Shown: positions 1 to 8,160 of the stretch, in pieces
Numbering within the stretch: position 1 is the first letter of the stretch
Layout: every line of letters starts with the position of its first letter
From: Dorea formicigenerans
GTDB taxonomy: Bacteria > Bacillota > Clostridia > Lachnospirales > Lachnospiraceae
Reading direction: 5' to 3'
DNA length: 64,000 bases
Assembly (NCBI RefSeq): GCF_025150245.1
Contig: NZ_CP102279.1
Location: 2,539,423-2,603,422 of the forward strand
The notes under the pieces: generated by a model
Databases searched by the model: none
Told to the model about the DNA's origin: nothing
What the model saw: the letters and a program-made list of their open reading frames with translations, nothing else
Made by a program: the position numbers and the translations under genes

Positions 1-47
1 TTTGCGAATATTTCCAGACCTTCAATTTTAATCTGATCTAATTCCAT
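1..47 (-). CDS. folB: Dihydroneopterin aldolase (FolB or FolB-FolK), first 15 residues only
   Basis: Only the first 15 codons lie in the window; the gene continues past the left edge. The visible start, MELDQIKIEGLEIFA, fits the opening strand of FolB proteins (I-x-I-x-G-L-E). It begins 3 bases after the folP stop, so it is the next cistron of the folate operon. FolB converts dihydroneopterin to 6-hydroxymethyl-dihydropterin. In many Firmicutes the protein is fused to the pyrophosphokinase FolK, which cannot be judged here. Identification rests on this short stretch and on its position. Confidence 0.7.
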   Translation of the reverse strand, partial: MELDQIKIEGLEIFA

Positions 48-50
48 CCT

Positions 51-866
51 CTATACCTCATGGTCACGCATAAGCGCTTTTGCCATCTGAATGGCTCTCT
101 TATTCTTCTTTACATCATGGACACGCACAAATGCACTGCCTTTTTGAACACCGTATACCGTCGTCACGAGTGTTCCTTCTTCCCGCTGATCGACTGGCAG
201 ATCCAGTGTCAGACCAATGACGGATTTTCTGGAAGTTCCAAGAAGGATTGGGTAATTGAGCTTCTGCATGATTTCTAATTTGTCAATAATCTCCAGATTC
301 ATCTCGTAAGTCTTTCCGAATCCAACTCCTGGGTCCAGAATAATCTTATCATCTGCAATCCCTGCTGCCTTTGCCAGACGTATACACTCCCGCATATCCT
401 CCATAAAATCATCCAGGAAATTGCTATATTCTGTATTGTCACGGTTGTGCATCAGGCAGCAGGCAACGTTATATTTTGCAATGACACCTGCAATCTTCTT
501 GTCGTATTTCAATCCCCAGATGTCATTCACAAGATCTGCTCCTGCCTGAACTGCTGCTTCCGCCACCTTACTTTTATAAGTATCAATGGAAATTGGCACA
601 TCAAACTCTTTTTTCAGTTTCTCAATGATAGGAGTCACTCTTGCAATTTCTTCCTCATCCGTGATCATTATATGTCCCGGTCTTGTAGACTCGCCTCCTA
701 CATCAATGATGTCTGCGCCGTCCTCGACCATCTGTCTTGCATGCTCCATTGCCTGATCCATGCCATTATATTTTCCACCATCAGAAAAGGAATCCGGTGT
801 TACATTCAAGATTCCCATAACATAAGTTTCATGCTCTACGTCAAATTTCTTTCCGCCAATAATCAT
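51..866 (-). CDS. folP: Dihydropteroate synthase
   Basis: Cytoplasmic enzyme joining p-aminobenzoate to hydroxymethyl-dihydropterin pyrophosphate to give dihydropteroate, the sulfonamide target. Signatures are complete: GILNVTPDSFSDGG near the N-terminus, DIIDVGGESTRPG, the ISIDTYK strand, VNDIWG, and LDPGVGFGKT; the C-terminal pterin and phosphate contact region G-x-S-R-K-S is seen as GTSRKS. I place the start at MIIGGKKF (866) rather than the longer frame to 902. The ATG overlaps the TGA of the HD gene (ATGA), and GGAG lies just upstream, which is translational coupling. It is the fourth cistron of the folC-folE-HD-folP-folB operon. Length (271 aa) is normal. Confidence 0.95.
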   Translation of the reverse strand: MIIGGKKFDVEHETYVMGILNVTPDSFSDGGKYNGMDQAMEHARQMVEDGADIIDVGGESTRPGHIMITDEEEIARVTPIIEKLKKEFDVPISIDTYKSKVAEAAVQAGADLVNDIWGLKYDKKIAGVIAKYNVACCLMHNRDNTEYSNFLDDFMEDMRECIRLAKAAGIADDKIILDPGVGFGKTYEMNLEIIDKLEIMQKLNYPILLGTSRKSVIGLTLDLPVDQREEGTLVTTVYGVQKGSAFVRVHDVKKNKRAIQMAKALMRDHEV

Positions 867-1378
867 ATCTTTATCTCCATATTCTTCTCTTCTTCGCTCC
901 AATTACACTGCTCTTTTACCGGACACGCAAAACAATTTCTGGAACGCTTGTCACACTCATAAAATAGTCTTGCCACCTCCGACATGCCGTTACATTTTCT
1001 GCGATGTCCGCGCACAGCTTCTAATATCCATGCCCGTTCCGTCTCTGAAAATGCATCATTTTCCGAAAGTGTATCTAAAATCTCGCCTGCGATCTTCTCA
1101 CCTGCAATTTCGTGAGGAATCTTGTCCGTGTACTGCAAAGCTTTTCCAATGTCATGTAAAATTGCTGCTGTGTAAATTAACTCCTTATCAATGCCAAGAC
1201 CTGCTTCCAGATTCTTAATATACGCAATCCGCGCTACATCCAAAAGGTGTGTAATCTGGTGACAACAAAATTCACGGTCATGCTCCATTTTTTCATTTTC
1301 CCGGTAATACTTCTGATAAAGTGGATGATTCCAGACTGCATTGAGGCGCGGCATCTCTATATACTTTTCCATCAGCAT
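863..1378 (-). CDS. HD-domain phosphohydrolase with C-terminal four-cysteine (Fe-S-like) motif
   Basis: A 171-residue protein inside the folate operon. The first 120 residues form an HD fold: His-containing helix H-x3-R-E-F-C-C-H-Q at about residues 25-35, then ILHDIGKALQY with the catalytic HD pair, and a later conserved GHR. The C-terminus has CDKRSRNCFACPVKEQC, spacing C-x6-C-x2-C-x5-C, the same as the [4Fe-4S] loop of endonuclease III and MutY. The start at 1378 is chosen because the longer frame runs back through folE. It begins 2 bases after the folE stop and its TGA overlaps the folP ATG, so it is translated with the folate enzymes. The operon shows no Nudix gene for dihydroneopterin triphosphate, so a phosphohydrolase role at that step is a reasonable guess, not shown. 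Confidence 0.85.
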   Translation of the reverse strand: MLMEKYIEMPRLNAVWNHPLYQKYYRENEKMEHDREFCCHQITHLLDVARIAYIKNLEAGLGIDKELIYTAAILHDIGKALQYTDKIPHEIAGEKIAGEILDTLSENDAFSETERAWILEAVRGHRRKCNGMSEVARLFYECDKRSRNCFACPVKEQCNWSEEEKNMEIKI

Positions 1379-1380
1379 CG

Positions 1381-1938
1381 CTATCTCTCCAACATGCGGA
1401 AAAATCGTTCTTCCAGTGCCGGGTCTGTCTCGAAGACTCCACGTCTTGCCAGCGTCACTGTCTGGCTTCCCGGCTTCTTGATTCCACGCATAGTCATGCA
1501 CATATGCTCCGCCTCGATCATCACGATTGCGCCTTTTGCCTGCATATGCTCCATCAGCGCATCGGCAATCTGTCCCGTCAACTGCTCCTGAAGCTGCAGT
1601 CTTCTTGCAAATACTTCTACTGTTCTTGCAAGCTTGCTCAGTCCTACGACTTTTCCATCCGGGATATATCCGATATGTACTTTTCCGTAAAATGGCAGCA
1701 GGTGGTGTTCGCATGTGGAGTAAAATGTAATATCTTTTTCCACAACCATCTCACTGCTGTCTACTGTAAATGTCTTGGACAAATGTGTTGCTGCATCTTC
1801 TTCCATGCCGCCGTATATCTCTTCATACATTCTTGCAATCCGGTCCGGAGTGTCAATAAGCCCCTCCCGGTTCACATCTTCACCTATTCCTTCTAATAAA
1901 AGCCGAACTGCCTGTTCTACTTTTTCATGATCTATCAT
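1381..1938 (-). CDS. folE: GTP cyclohydrolase I
   Basis: Catalyses GTP to 7,8-dihydroneopterin triphosphate plus formate, the first step of folate synthesis. The zinc-site and active-site signature [12 protein letters not shown] is present at about residue 75, followed by [18 protein letters not shown]-type and QEQLT sequences and the C-terminal [16 protein letters not shown] segment with the third zinc Cys. At 185 aa the length is typical for the homodecameric enzyme. The gene starts 2 bases after the folC stop and is followed 2 bases later by the HD gene, so the whole operon is tightly coupled. Confidence 0.97.
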   Translation of the reverse strand: MIDHEKVEQAVRLLLEGIGEDVNREGLIDTPDRIARMYEEIYGGMEEDAATHLSKTFTVDSSEMVVEKDITFYSTCEHHLLPFYGKVHIGYIPDGKVVGLSKLARTVEVFARRLQLQEQLTGQIADALMEHMQAKGAIVMIEAEHMCMTMRGIKKPGSQTVTLARRGVFETDPALEERFFRMLER

Positions 1939-1940
1939 TT

Positions 1941-3254
1941 TTATTCGCTCTTTTCTATTTTTCTATTTTCTTCCACAATCCGCTTCACTTCTCCCAGATA
2001 AGAAAGTGAACCACATGCGATGATTACCTGATTATTCATTCCTGCACCACATGCTGCTGTCGCTGATTCCACCGCCGACTGAATACTGTCTTTTGCTTCT
2101 GCTTCTTCGCAATATTTTCTGGCACAGTCCGCAAGTTTCCCGGCACTTAAGCTTCTGGCTTTGTTCGGAAGTTCTACAGTGTAAACCTTCTTTGCCAGCG
2201 GGCACAGGATACTTGTAATCTTTTCATACTCCTTATCCTGAAATACTCCCATAATAAGCTGGATTTCCTTTCCTTTAAAGTATCGCTCAATGGATGTTCT
2301 CAGTTTGATCGCAGCGTCCTCATTATGTGCTCCGTCTATGATAAAAACCGGATTCTTTCTAAGGCAGGTAAATCTGCCTTCCCACACGGTTTTTGCAAGC
2401 CCGTCCCGCACTGCTTCATCCGGGATCTCATATCCAAGCGTTCTTAACTGCTTTACAATCTCAAGCGCTGTGGCAAGATTCTCTCTCTGGCACTGCCCCG
2501 CAAGATTTGAATGCATCTTTTCAAACTCTTTATAAGAAAATGTGATTCCATCGTAACTGTCCGTCAGAATTTTCATTTTCTTTGGCTCTGCCTCTACATA
2601 AGAGCAGTTCTTCTCTTCTGCTTTTTTCTTCAGGACATTTCTCACAACGTCTGTCTGTCTCGCGGATACTACTGCACAACCAGGTTTGATAATGCCCGAC
2701 TTCGTCCGGGCGATCTCCTCCAGCGTATCTCCAATCACACCAAGATGATCGACGCTGATGGTTGCAAATGCTGCACAGATGGTATTCTTCACAATATTCG
2801 TCGCGTCCGTCTCACCGCCAAGTCCGGTCTCAAGTACGACCATGTCGCAATGCATTTTCCGAAAATACAAAAAAGCCATTGCCGTCTCTGCTTCAAATAA
2901 CGTCGGGAGAGGTTCTCCCTTTGCTTTCAGACTGGCAATCGCTTCCTTTATCTTCTCTACACTCTGTGCAAAATCCAATTCCGAGATCCATGTTCCGTCC
3001 ACCTGGATTTTCTCCAGATAAGACATAACGGTCGGAGAAACATATCGCCCGGTTCTGTAGCCAGCCTCACTTAATATAGTCGAAGTGTACGCAAGCACAG
3101 AGCCCTTGCCATTCGTTCCTGCAATATGTATGAACTTAAGATCGTCCTGTGGATCACCAAGCTCATGCAACAGACCTCGAATCGTATCTAAGCCAAGTAC
3201 ACTTCCGTATTTCGACATCTCGTCCAAATATACCCTTGCTTCTTTGTAGGTCAC
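1941..3254 (-). CDS. folC: Dihydrofolate/folylpolyglutamate synthase
   Basis: Mur-ligase-family enzyme that adds glutamate to dihydropteroate and extends folate polyglutamate tails. The ATP loop [14 protein letters not shown] is at about residue 42, and the second Mur-ligase region reads [22 protein letters not shown] lies in the C-terminal domain. At 437 aa it is full length. The start codon appears to be GTG (3254), with GAAGGG about 10 bases upstream. It is the promoter-proximal gene of the folate operon, with a good sigma-A promoter at 3311-3339. Confidence 0.95.
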   Translation of the reverse strand: MTYKEARVYLDEMSKYGSVLGLDTIRGLLHELGDPQDDLKFIHIAGTNGKGSVLAYTSTILSEAGYRTGRYVSPTVMSYLEKIQVDGTWISELDFAQSVEKIKEAIASLKAKGEPLPTLFEAETAMAFLYFRKMHCDMVVLETGLGGETDATNIVKNTICAAFATISVDHLGVIGDTLEEIARTKSGIIKPGCAVVSARQTDVVRNVLKKKAEEKNCSYVEAEPKKMKILTDSYDGITFSYKEFEKMHSNLAGQCQRENLATALEIVKQLRTLGYEIPDEAVRDGLAKTVWEGRFTCLRKNPVFIIDGAHNEDAAIKLRTSIERYFKGKEIQLIMGVFQDKEYEKITSILCPLAKKVYTVELPNKARSLSAGKLADCARKYCEEAEAKDSIQSAVESATAACGAGMNNQVIIACGSLSYLGEVKRIVEENRKIEKSE

Positions 3255-3310
3255 GTTTTTTGTTCCCTTCTTTTTTATAAAATTTACTATGATATTTACA
3301 TATTAGACTT

Positions 3311-3339
3311 ATCATACCACTGTAAGCGCCTGATAACAA
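3311..3339 (-). promoter_or_regulatory. Sigma-A promoter of the folate operon
   Basis: On the minus strand TTGTTA (3334-3339) and TATGAT (3311-3316) are separated by 17 bases, 57 bases upstream of the folC GTG. No riboswitch-like fold was seen between them and the gene. Confidence 0.65.
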
Positions 3340-3396
3340 GCGAATCTTTTCGAAAAAATATACCATAACTTTTTCCATTTGTAATGGTATATTTCA

Positions 3397-3699
3397 TCAC
3401 CTCAAGATTCCCGAATATCGAATCAGTGTAAGGATTACCTGCACTGCAAAAATCGCCGGAATCCCATACCGGAACTCGTTCTTTCTTGTCTTATGATGGA
3501 ATACATACATTCCGATCCATGCTCCCACAGAACCACCGATGCATGCAAACCCAAGAAGAGTCTTCTCGCTAGTTCGCCACTCGTCATTCTTCGCTTTCCA
3601 TTTGTCCTGGCCAAATGCCAGGAATGTAATGATATTAATAACACAAAGATAAATGATAAAATTTTTGTTCATGTTTTTTATAAAAAGACGAAATCCCAA
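3397..3699 (-). CDS. DUF1294 small membrane protein
   Basis: A 100-residue inner-membrane protein of the DUF1294 family, whose function is not known. The family pattern is clear: an N-terminal hydrophobic helix (INIITFLAFGQDKWKAK), then W-R-x-S-E-K-T-L-L, a glycine-rich second helix (CIGGSVGAWIGMYVF), the HHKTRK basic loop and a final helix. Two starts are possible: TTG at 3699, with GAGGGCGG just upstream, or ATG at 3672, which lacks a clear ribosome site but matches the usual family N-terminus. Monocistronic. Confidence 0.8.
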   Translation of the reverse strand: MGFRLFIKNMNKNFIIYLCVINIITFLAFGQDKWKAKNDEWRTSEKTLLGFACIGGSVGAWIGMYVFHHKTRKNEFRYGIPAIFAVQVILTLIRYSGILR

Positions 3700-3902
3700 A
3701 ATTCCGCCCTCTTTTACCTCTCGTAATTCTTATCTGTTTTTATTATTTTACCACATATTCCGTAATCTTTTCAAACAAGATTTCACCATCTCATGGCTGA
3801 TATATTTTACTACCCTGTCAAACAATTCCCCCGCCCAGATGTATGACACCTGAGAGGGGGATAAAATCTTTTGATATCTGTACCGATACGCCCTTTTGTT
3901 AT

Positions 3903-4607
3903 TTATTTTTTTCTTCTTATAACCGTCACACTGATCACAACTGCTGCAATTGCTGCCAGTGCATAAAGCATCGGTCTTGCTTCGTCTCCTGTGACTGCTG
4001 CTATCTTGTTTTTCAGCTTATTTAACGGTGTCTTTTTTTCTGATTCATGTCCCTTTCCAGTGCCCGGTGTTCCTTCATTCGGATCTTTATCCTTATCTGG
4101 ATTTTTTCCCGGATCTTTATCCTTATCCGGGTCTTTGCTTTCGCCGCCGCTGGTATCTTCTGCTGTCTCAATGACCAGTGTCAGATCCTCGCAGACTTCT
4201 TCCAGTGTCAGATATCCGTCCTGGAACTGTTCCGTAACGTCTTCCCCGTTCAGAAGAATCCTTGAAACCTTCCATCCTTCTTCCGGTGTGATCCATATCT
4301 TCGGCTCGGCAAAACGATCCACAACAAAGTTATCTATGTTGCCTTCTATCTGATCTTCTTCCCCTTCTATCACTACATCTGCGTGACTTTTTTCCACACG
4401 GATATTATGGGAGTCTGGCACGGTTGTACTAATGGTGCTCTGGGAATTCGATGAGCTTCCTGCATCTGCTGCCAGAACGGACATGGTCGTAAAAAACATT
4501 GCTGCGATTGCAGCCAGCATAGTCATCACTGTCACAAACACTGCCGTTGTAATGCGGACAGTCTTTTTATCCACAATGATATCCAAATTTTCTGTCTTTT
4601 TCCTCAT
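3903..4607 (-). CDS. Secreted wall-anchored surface protein
   Basis: Has the layout of a sortase-type surface protein. There is a long signal peptide with a hydrophobic core (about residues 20-46) ending near VLAADA, then an extracellular beta-rich region of about 100 residues. A low-complexity Asp/Lys/Pro linker follows, built from repeats of PDKDKDP and encoded by a 17-base direct repeat at 4081 and 4111. The C-terminus is AVTGDE, a hydrophobic helix and RRKK. The ATG at 4607 is preferred over the GTG at 4613 because AAGGGGG lies 7 bases before it. It follows 12 bases after the stop of a decayed upstream fragment, so it may once have been in a surface-protein operon. No specific function is recognised. 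Confidence 0.75.
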   Translation of the reverse strand: MRKKTENLDIIVDKKTVRITTAVFVTVMTMLAAIAAMFFTTMSVLAADAGSSSNSQSTISTTVPDSHNIRVEKSHADVVIEGEEDQIEGNIDNFVVDRFAEPKIWITPEEGWKVSRILLNGEDVTEQFQDGYLTLEEVCEDLTLVIETAEDTSGGESKDPDKDKDPGKNPDKDKDPNEGTPGTGKGHESEKKTPLNKLKNKIAAVTGDEARPMLYALAAIAAVVISVTVIRRKK

Positions 4608-4619
4608 ATGCACGCCCCC

Positions 4620-5003
4620 TTACTCACTTTTGTCCATGTATGATATAGTAAATTTCACCGTATCTGCGTACTCTCCGGCTGCCGCCTTCTTCCAGTCTTC
4701 TTTTTTACGGCTCCACCATCTTCGATGTGTAAATCGTCTCATCTGTGTCGTTAAGTACGATTTCAAATGTAAAGTAACATGGGTTTCCTTCCGGATTCAT
4801 CAGGTTCATCTGCACGTCTTTTTTGTCTGCCTCGATCGTAATGGACGGATAGCCCGGTATCCGGATTCCTGTCGGCTTTTCCCCGGTATCGTCTGCCGTC
4901 TGGGTCTTCGCATTTGGATCCTGATCCGGCATATTCGCTTTGTACTCTTTCGTACATTTTGCATCTGTATACCAGCCTGCAAATGCATAACCGACTCTTT
5001 TTT
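4620..5003 (-). pseudogene. Remnant of a repeat-containing surface protein, with frame break
   Basis: No single frame covers this stretch. From about 5003 to 4705 one frame reads an InlB/Listeria-Bacteroides-type repeat end (YAFAGWYTDAKCTKEYK) followed by PDQDPNAKTQT and a beta domain with NPCYFTFEIVLNDTDETIY, stopping after MVEP. Directly after that stop, a second frame reads RKKEDWKKAAAGEYADTVKF and then TISYMDKSE, stopping at 4620; it resembles the end of another surface domain. Both breaks sit at almost the same 12-base sequence (TCTTTTTTCCGG at 4996-5007, TCTTTTTTACGG at 4699-4710). I read this as two deletions that joined three gene pieces. Confidence 0.7.
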
Positions 5004-5717
5004 CCGGATACAGACTTCCAAAACTCCCTGAAGCAGACCGTGATACTCGATAAATGGCTCCATGAATTTGTCAAATCTTGCCCACTCCCATGCCTGGCTC
5101 ACCGTCTGAATCGCCTCTTCTTGTTCTTTCAGATTGATCTGACACATTGCCTGCACACAGCCCAGATAAATCATGGAGATTGGGTATACTCCGTCTGCCA
5201 TCAGAAATGCACCCTGCACAACACCTTTTGCCTTAGCATAATCCTGTCTCAGATAAATCTCATGCGCCAGAAGGCTCACCGCAAATAACCGCTGTCCGAT
5301 TGGCAGATACGGAATGTACTGCTGAAGCGGCGGTGTTCCTTCCTCCGGCGGTATATGAAGAAATATGCTGATTACATAAAATGCGAACAGGCAGGCCGCT
5401 TTTACATTCACAGGTGCATCCTCCTGCATTGCCTGGGTCAAACACTGATGTACATCTTCCCTTGTACGCTGTGCTGCCTGAGGATCTCCAAGTGTAAGAT
5501 TCGCAAATGTGTAAAGCATATCCGCCGATAGCCGGAGCATCACATCATCGTGATCCAGATAATCTTTTACCGTCTCCACACATTTTTCCGCCTGCGCCGA
5601 GAAGAAATAATATTCTCCCTGTGCAATCTGCGCCAGTTCCTTATCTTCTATTTTCTCAATTGCTTCTGCTGCTTTTCCCGATTGAAAGGCACTTCCAGCT
5701 GATATAACCTTTATCAA
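5000..5717 (-). pseudogene. LuxR-type regulator, C-terminal DNA-binding domain lost
   Basis: About 239 codons match the helical repeat (TPR-like) sensory part of LuxR/MalT-like regulators common in Lachnospiraceae: repeated short helices such as GEYYFFSAQAEKCVETVKDY and WEWARFDKFMEPFIEYHGLL, up to LEVCIRKKE. At that point the family normally continues into the LuxR helix-turn-helix. Here the sequence instead runs into a surface-protein repeat in another frame, and the frame ends in unrelated residues. The only start is a TTG overlapping the GntR stop. It is almost certainly non-functional as a regulator. Confidence 0.75.
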
Positions 5718-6424
5718 TGAAACTTTTCTACATAATAATTCTGTATATCTGTTAAAATATACGCCTCATAATATTCTACCGGAATCTCCTGATTGTCTTC
5801 CAGACAATAGGAAATCGCTTTAATTCTCAATAAAGGCTGACTTTCGTCCCGTTCCAGCAACCGGCTCACCGACACATCTGCTGTTGTAGCTTCCAGTGTC
5901 TGTCTCACCCTGTACATATATGTCCCATAGAATGAACCAAGCACTTCATATAAAGACCGGTTATTGAAGTCAAAAAAATCTAACTTTTCAAATCTTTTTG
6001 CCGGTAATACTGCTGTATTTAAACTATACGGAATACCATCTGCATAATAAAGGCTGCGGATTTCAAAAATCTCTTCTCCTTCTTCTATCTGAAGTTTATC
6101 TGCCAGATACGTATCTGCTTCTTTTTTTTCTAAAGACAACTGCTTCTTGCCCGGCAACTTTCCTTCGTTCCTTACAGCCTCTGTAAAACTATAGATTCTT
6201 GATCTTTTCTGATCTGCCAGTTCTCTCACAAAGCAGCCCTTTCCCTTGATCCGGTACAAGATCCCTTCTGCACACAATTCATCAATTGCTTTTCTCACCG
6301 TCACACGACTGACTTTATAACACTGGCACATTTCATTCTCGGATTTGATTACCTGATTGGGTTTTAAAATATTATCTTTGATCTGTTCTTTTATCTCTTG
6401 CTTGATTATTTCGTATTTGGTCAT
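5714..6424 (-). CDS. GntR/HutC-family transcriptional regulator (UTRA domain)
   Basis: The N-terminal winged helix spans about residues 1-70 (KSENEMCQCYKVSRVTVRKA for the recognition region, then GILYRIKGKGCFV). The C-terminal UTRA ligand-binding domain follows, with IRSLYYADGIPYSLNTAVLP and the DESQPLLRIKAISY strand. ATG at 6424 is chosen over GTG at 6436 because AGGTGG lies 8 bases before it. It is transcribed downstream of the ADP-ribosylglycohydrolase-kinase-PnuC operon but is separated from it by a terminator (6475-6516). It is the natural candidate regulator of that operon; the ligand is unknown. Confidence 0.88.
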   Translation of the reverse strand: MTKYEIIKQEIKEQIKDNILKPNQVIKSENEMCQCYKVSRVTVRKAIDELCAEGILYRIKGKGCFVRELADQKRSRIYSFTEAVRNEGKLPGKKQLSLEKKEADTYLADKLQIEEGEEIFEIRSLYYADGIPYSLNTAVLPAKRFEKLDFFDFNNRSLYEVLGSFYGTYMYRVRQTLEATTADVSVSRLLERDESQPLLRIKAISYCLEDNQEIPVEYYEAYILTDIQNYYVEKFH

Positions 6425-6474
6425 CTTACTTTCCACCTGTTCGCCATAAAAAATAACTTTGGCTTATCGTTAAC

Positions 6475-6516
6475 GCAAAAAGCCACAGATCTCATACTCA
6501 CATGAAATCCATGGCC
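6475..6516 (-). terminator. Rho-independent terminator after pnuC
   Basis: On the minus strand GGCCATGGATTTCAT pairs across GTGAGT with ATGAGATCTGTGGC (several mismatches) and is followed by TTTTTG. It ends the salvage operon before the GntR gene. Confidence 0.6.
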
Positions 6517-6566
6517 TTCTTGATCTTTTATTATTTTAACATAAAATCCTCTATTTTTGTCCGTTA

Positions 6567-7250
6567 TTATGCAGTTTCTTTTGCAATTTTTCTCCAGTTC
6601 AGGAAACCGTATGTGGAGTTGATGAAGTTGATTGTCTTCATAATGATAATCAGCAGTGCAGAGGAATCTCCCTGCATAAATACCATGATCCACATCACAA
6701 TTGAAAGTGCATTTACAATTGCCCACATTGCCCACTGCTCTGAGAAACGAAGCAGATACAGGAAACTTGCCACAACCGATACGACTGTTGTCAGAGAATC
6801 CATAAATGGAAGATTTCCACCCATCCATTTCAGAATCTGCATGTATCCAAGTACTCCGATAATTGTCACTGCTACTGTTGTGAGCATAATCTTTGGTGTC
6901 ATCGTACGGAATTTTACTTCTCCACCCTTTGTCATGTTCTTTTTCCATGTGAAGATTGCAATAGCACTGACCGGAATTGAGTAGATTAAGTTGTACATGA
7001 CCTCACCGTAAAGCGGAATACCCATACAGTTAATCGCATATAATGCACTGTTGATAATTGCAAAATACAGACCGGCAACTTTACCTTTTGCTCCAAGTAC
7101 CAGGTTCAGACTACTTGTCAACGTCATGACCAGCATAAACAGACTTTCTTTCTGAATTGCCCAGGCTACTGTCTGTACAATCAGTACAAATGCAAGCCAT
7201 GCTTTTTCTTTCCAGCTCCAATCTGTAAAAAATTCTTTTATTTTATTCAT
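6567..7250 (-). CDS. pnuC: PnuC-family nicotinamide riboside/nucleoside transporter
   Basis: An integral membrane protein with about seven hydrophobic helices and the PnuC hallmarks: an N-terminal amphipathic segment with W-S-W-K, N-S-A-L-Y-A-I-N-x-M-G-I-P-L-Y-G-E in the middle, and the C-terminal MDSLTTVVSVVASFLYLLRF region followed by EQWAMW and a last helix with TINFINSTYGFLNW. PnuC proteins import nicotinamide riboside or related vitamins by facilitated diffusion, trapped by a kinase. Here the first 8 bases overlap the end of a PfkB-type sugar kinase gene, which would supply the trapping step. The third gene is an ADP-ribosylglycohydrolase. The exact substrate cannot be read from sequence. 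Confidence 0.9.
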   Translation of the reverse strand: MNKIKEFFTDWSWKEKAWLAFVLIVQTVAWAIQKESLFMLVMTLTSSLNLVLGAKGKVAGLYFAIINSALYAINCMGIPLYGEVMYNLIYSIPVSAIAIFTWKKNMTKGGEVKFRTMTPKIMLTTVAVTIIGVLGYMQILKWMGGNLPFMDSLTTVVSVVASFLYLLRFSEQWAMWAIVNALSIVMWIMVFMQGDSSALLIIIMKTINFINSTYGFLNWRKIAKETA

Positions 7251-8160
7251 TTTCCCATTCCTCCGAAATCTTCTGAAATTCCTCCAGGTCCATAACCGGT
7301 CCGGACGTTCCTACAATTGCCGCTGCCGTACGATTTGCAAGTAATACGGCATCTTCTACTTTCATTCCCTTTGACATTCCTGCAATAATCGCCCCGATAT
7401 GACTGTCTCCGGCTCCTACAGTGTCCACAACATTGGTCTTAACAGATGCGACCCTTCTCATTTCTTTTCCATCATAGAACAAGGTTCCTTCTGCCCCAAG
7501 CGTAACAAATACGAGATTGCCACTCTTCTCATAAAGGGCTCTCACTGCTTCTTCTACATTTTCCTGCTGTGTATAACCCTTTGCTTCTGCTTCATTAATA
7601 TGTAAGATTGGCTTTAATGCAAAAAGGTTTTCCATTGTTTCAGATTCGATTGCCGTAATCATCGGTCCCGGTGCGAAAAAGATATGCTTTTCTTCCACAT
7701 TTTCCACTGTTTTCAACCATTGTGAAATGATTTCACCACTTTTTCCACAAACCTGATAGCCTGCGATGTAGATATTCTCATAGTTGTCCATGTCGATTTG
7801 CTCAAACCATTCCTTTTTGAAGTGGCATTCCGCTCCCTGCACTGTGATAAATGTTCTTTCTCCATCAGCCTCTACAAGACTCAGGCAATAACCGTTATCC
7901 TCTCCCGGTTCTTCAATCATCGGCTCATATCCTTTTTCCTTCATGCCTCTACGGATAATATCTGCAAATGAACCACTTCCCACCGGCACACACAAATCAT
8001 GTTCACATTTCAGATTTCTCAATGTGTTGGCAACATTGTACGCACAGCCGCCAACTACCGTTTTCGTCTCCTTGCAGGGAATATCCTCCCCACTCTTTGG
8101 GAGACGTTCAACCTTCATCATCAGATCAACAATCGCAGCTCCGACTACTAGCGTCCGCAT
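7243..8160 (-). CDS. PfkB-family carbohydrate/nucleoside kinase
   Basis: Ribokinase-like fold. The N-terminal glycine motif region reads KTVVGGCAYNVANTL, and the C-terminal PfkB signature is VVDTVGAGDSHIGAIIAG with the catalytic Asp in GAGD. Typical length (305 aa). The ribokinase superfamily covers ribose, fructose and nucleosides. Its place between an ADP-ribosylglycohydrolase (13-base overlap) and PnuC (8-base overlap) points to ribose, ADP-ribose products or a nucleoside such as nicotinamide riboside as substrate; this is inference from context. It could act in place of a canonical NadR/NRK kinase. Confidence 0.85.
   Translation of the reverse strand: MRTLVVGAAIVDLMMKVERLPKSGEDIPCKETKTVVGGCAYNVANTLRNLKCEHDLCVPVGSGSFADIIRRGMKEKGYEPMIEEPGEDNGYCLSLVEADGERTFITVQGAECHFKKEWFEQIDMDNYENIYIAGYQVCGKSGEIISQWLKTVENVEEKHIFFAPGPMITAIESETMENLFALKPILHINEAEAKGYTQQENVEEAVRALYEKSGNLVFVTLGAEGTLFYDGKEMRRVASVKTNVVDTVGAGDSHIGAIIAGMSKGMKVEDAVLLANRTAAAIVGTSGPVMDLEEFQKISEEWENE

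Noticed and set aside
867-902. Longer folP start at 902
   Set aside because: The ATG at 866 overlaps the upstream TGA and has a ribosome site; the extra residues (charged, ERRREEY) are the antisense-like tail of the HD gene's region and not family-like.
447-962. Plus-strand frame opposite folP
   Set aside because: No ribosome site or family match; it is the complement of conserved folP codons. The same holds for other long plus-strand frames opposite genes.
1379-1714. Extension of the HD gene back to 1714
   Set aside because: It would run through the coding sequence of folE in another frame; the extra residues have no HD-family similarity.
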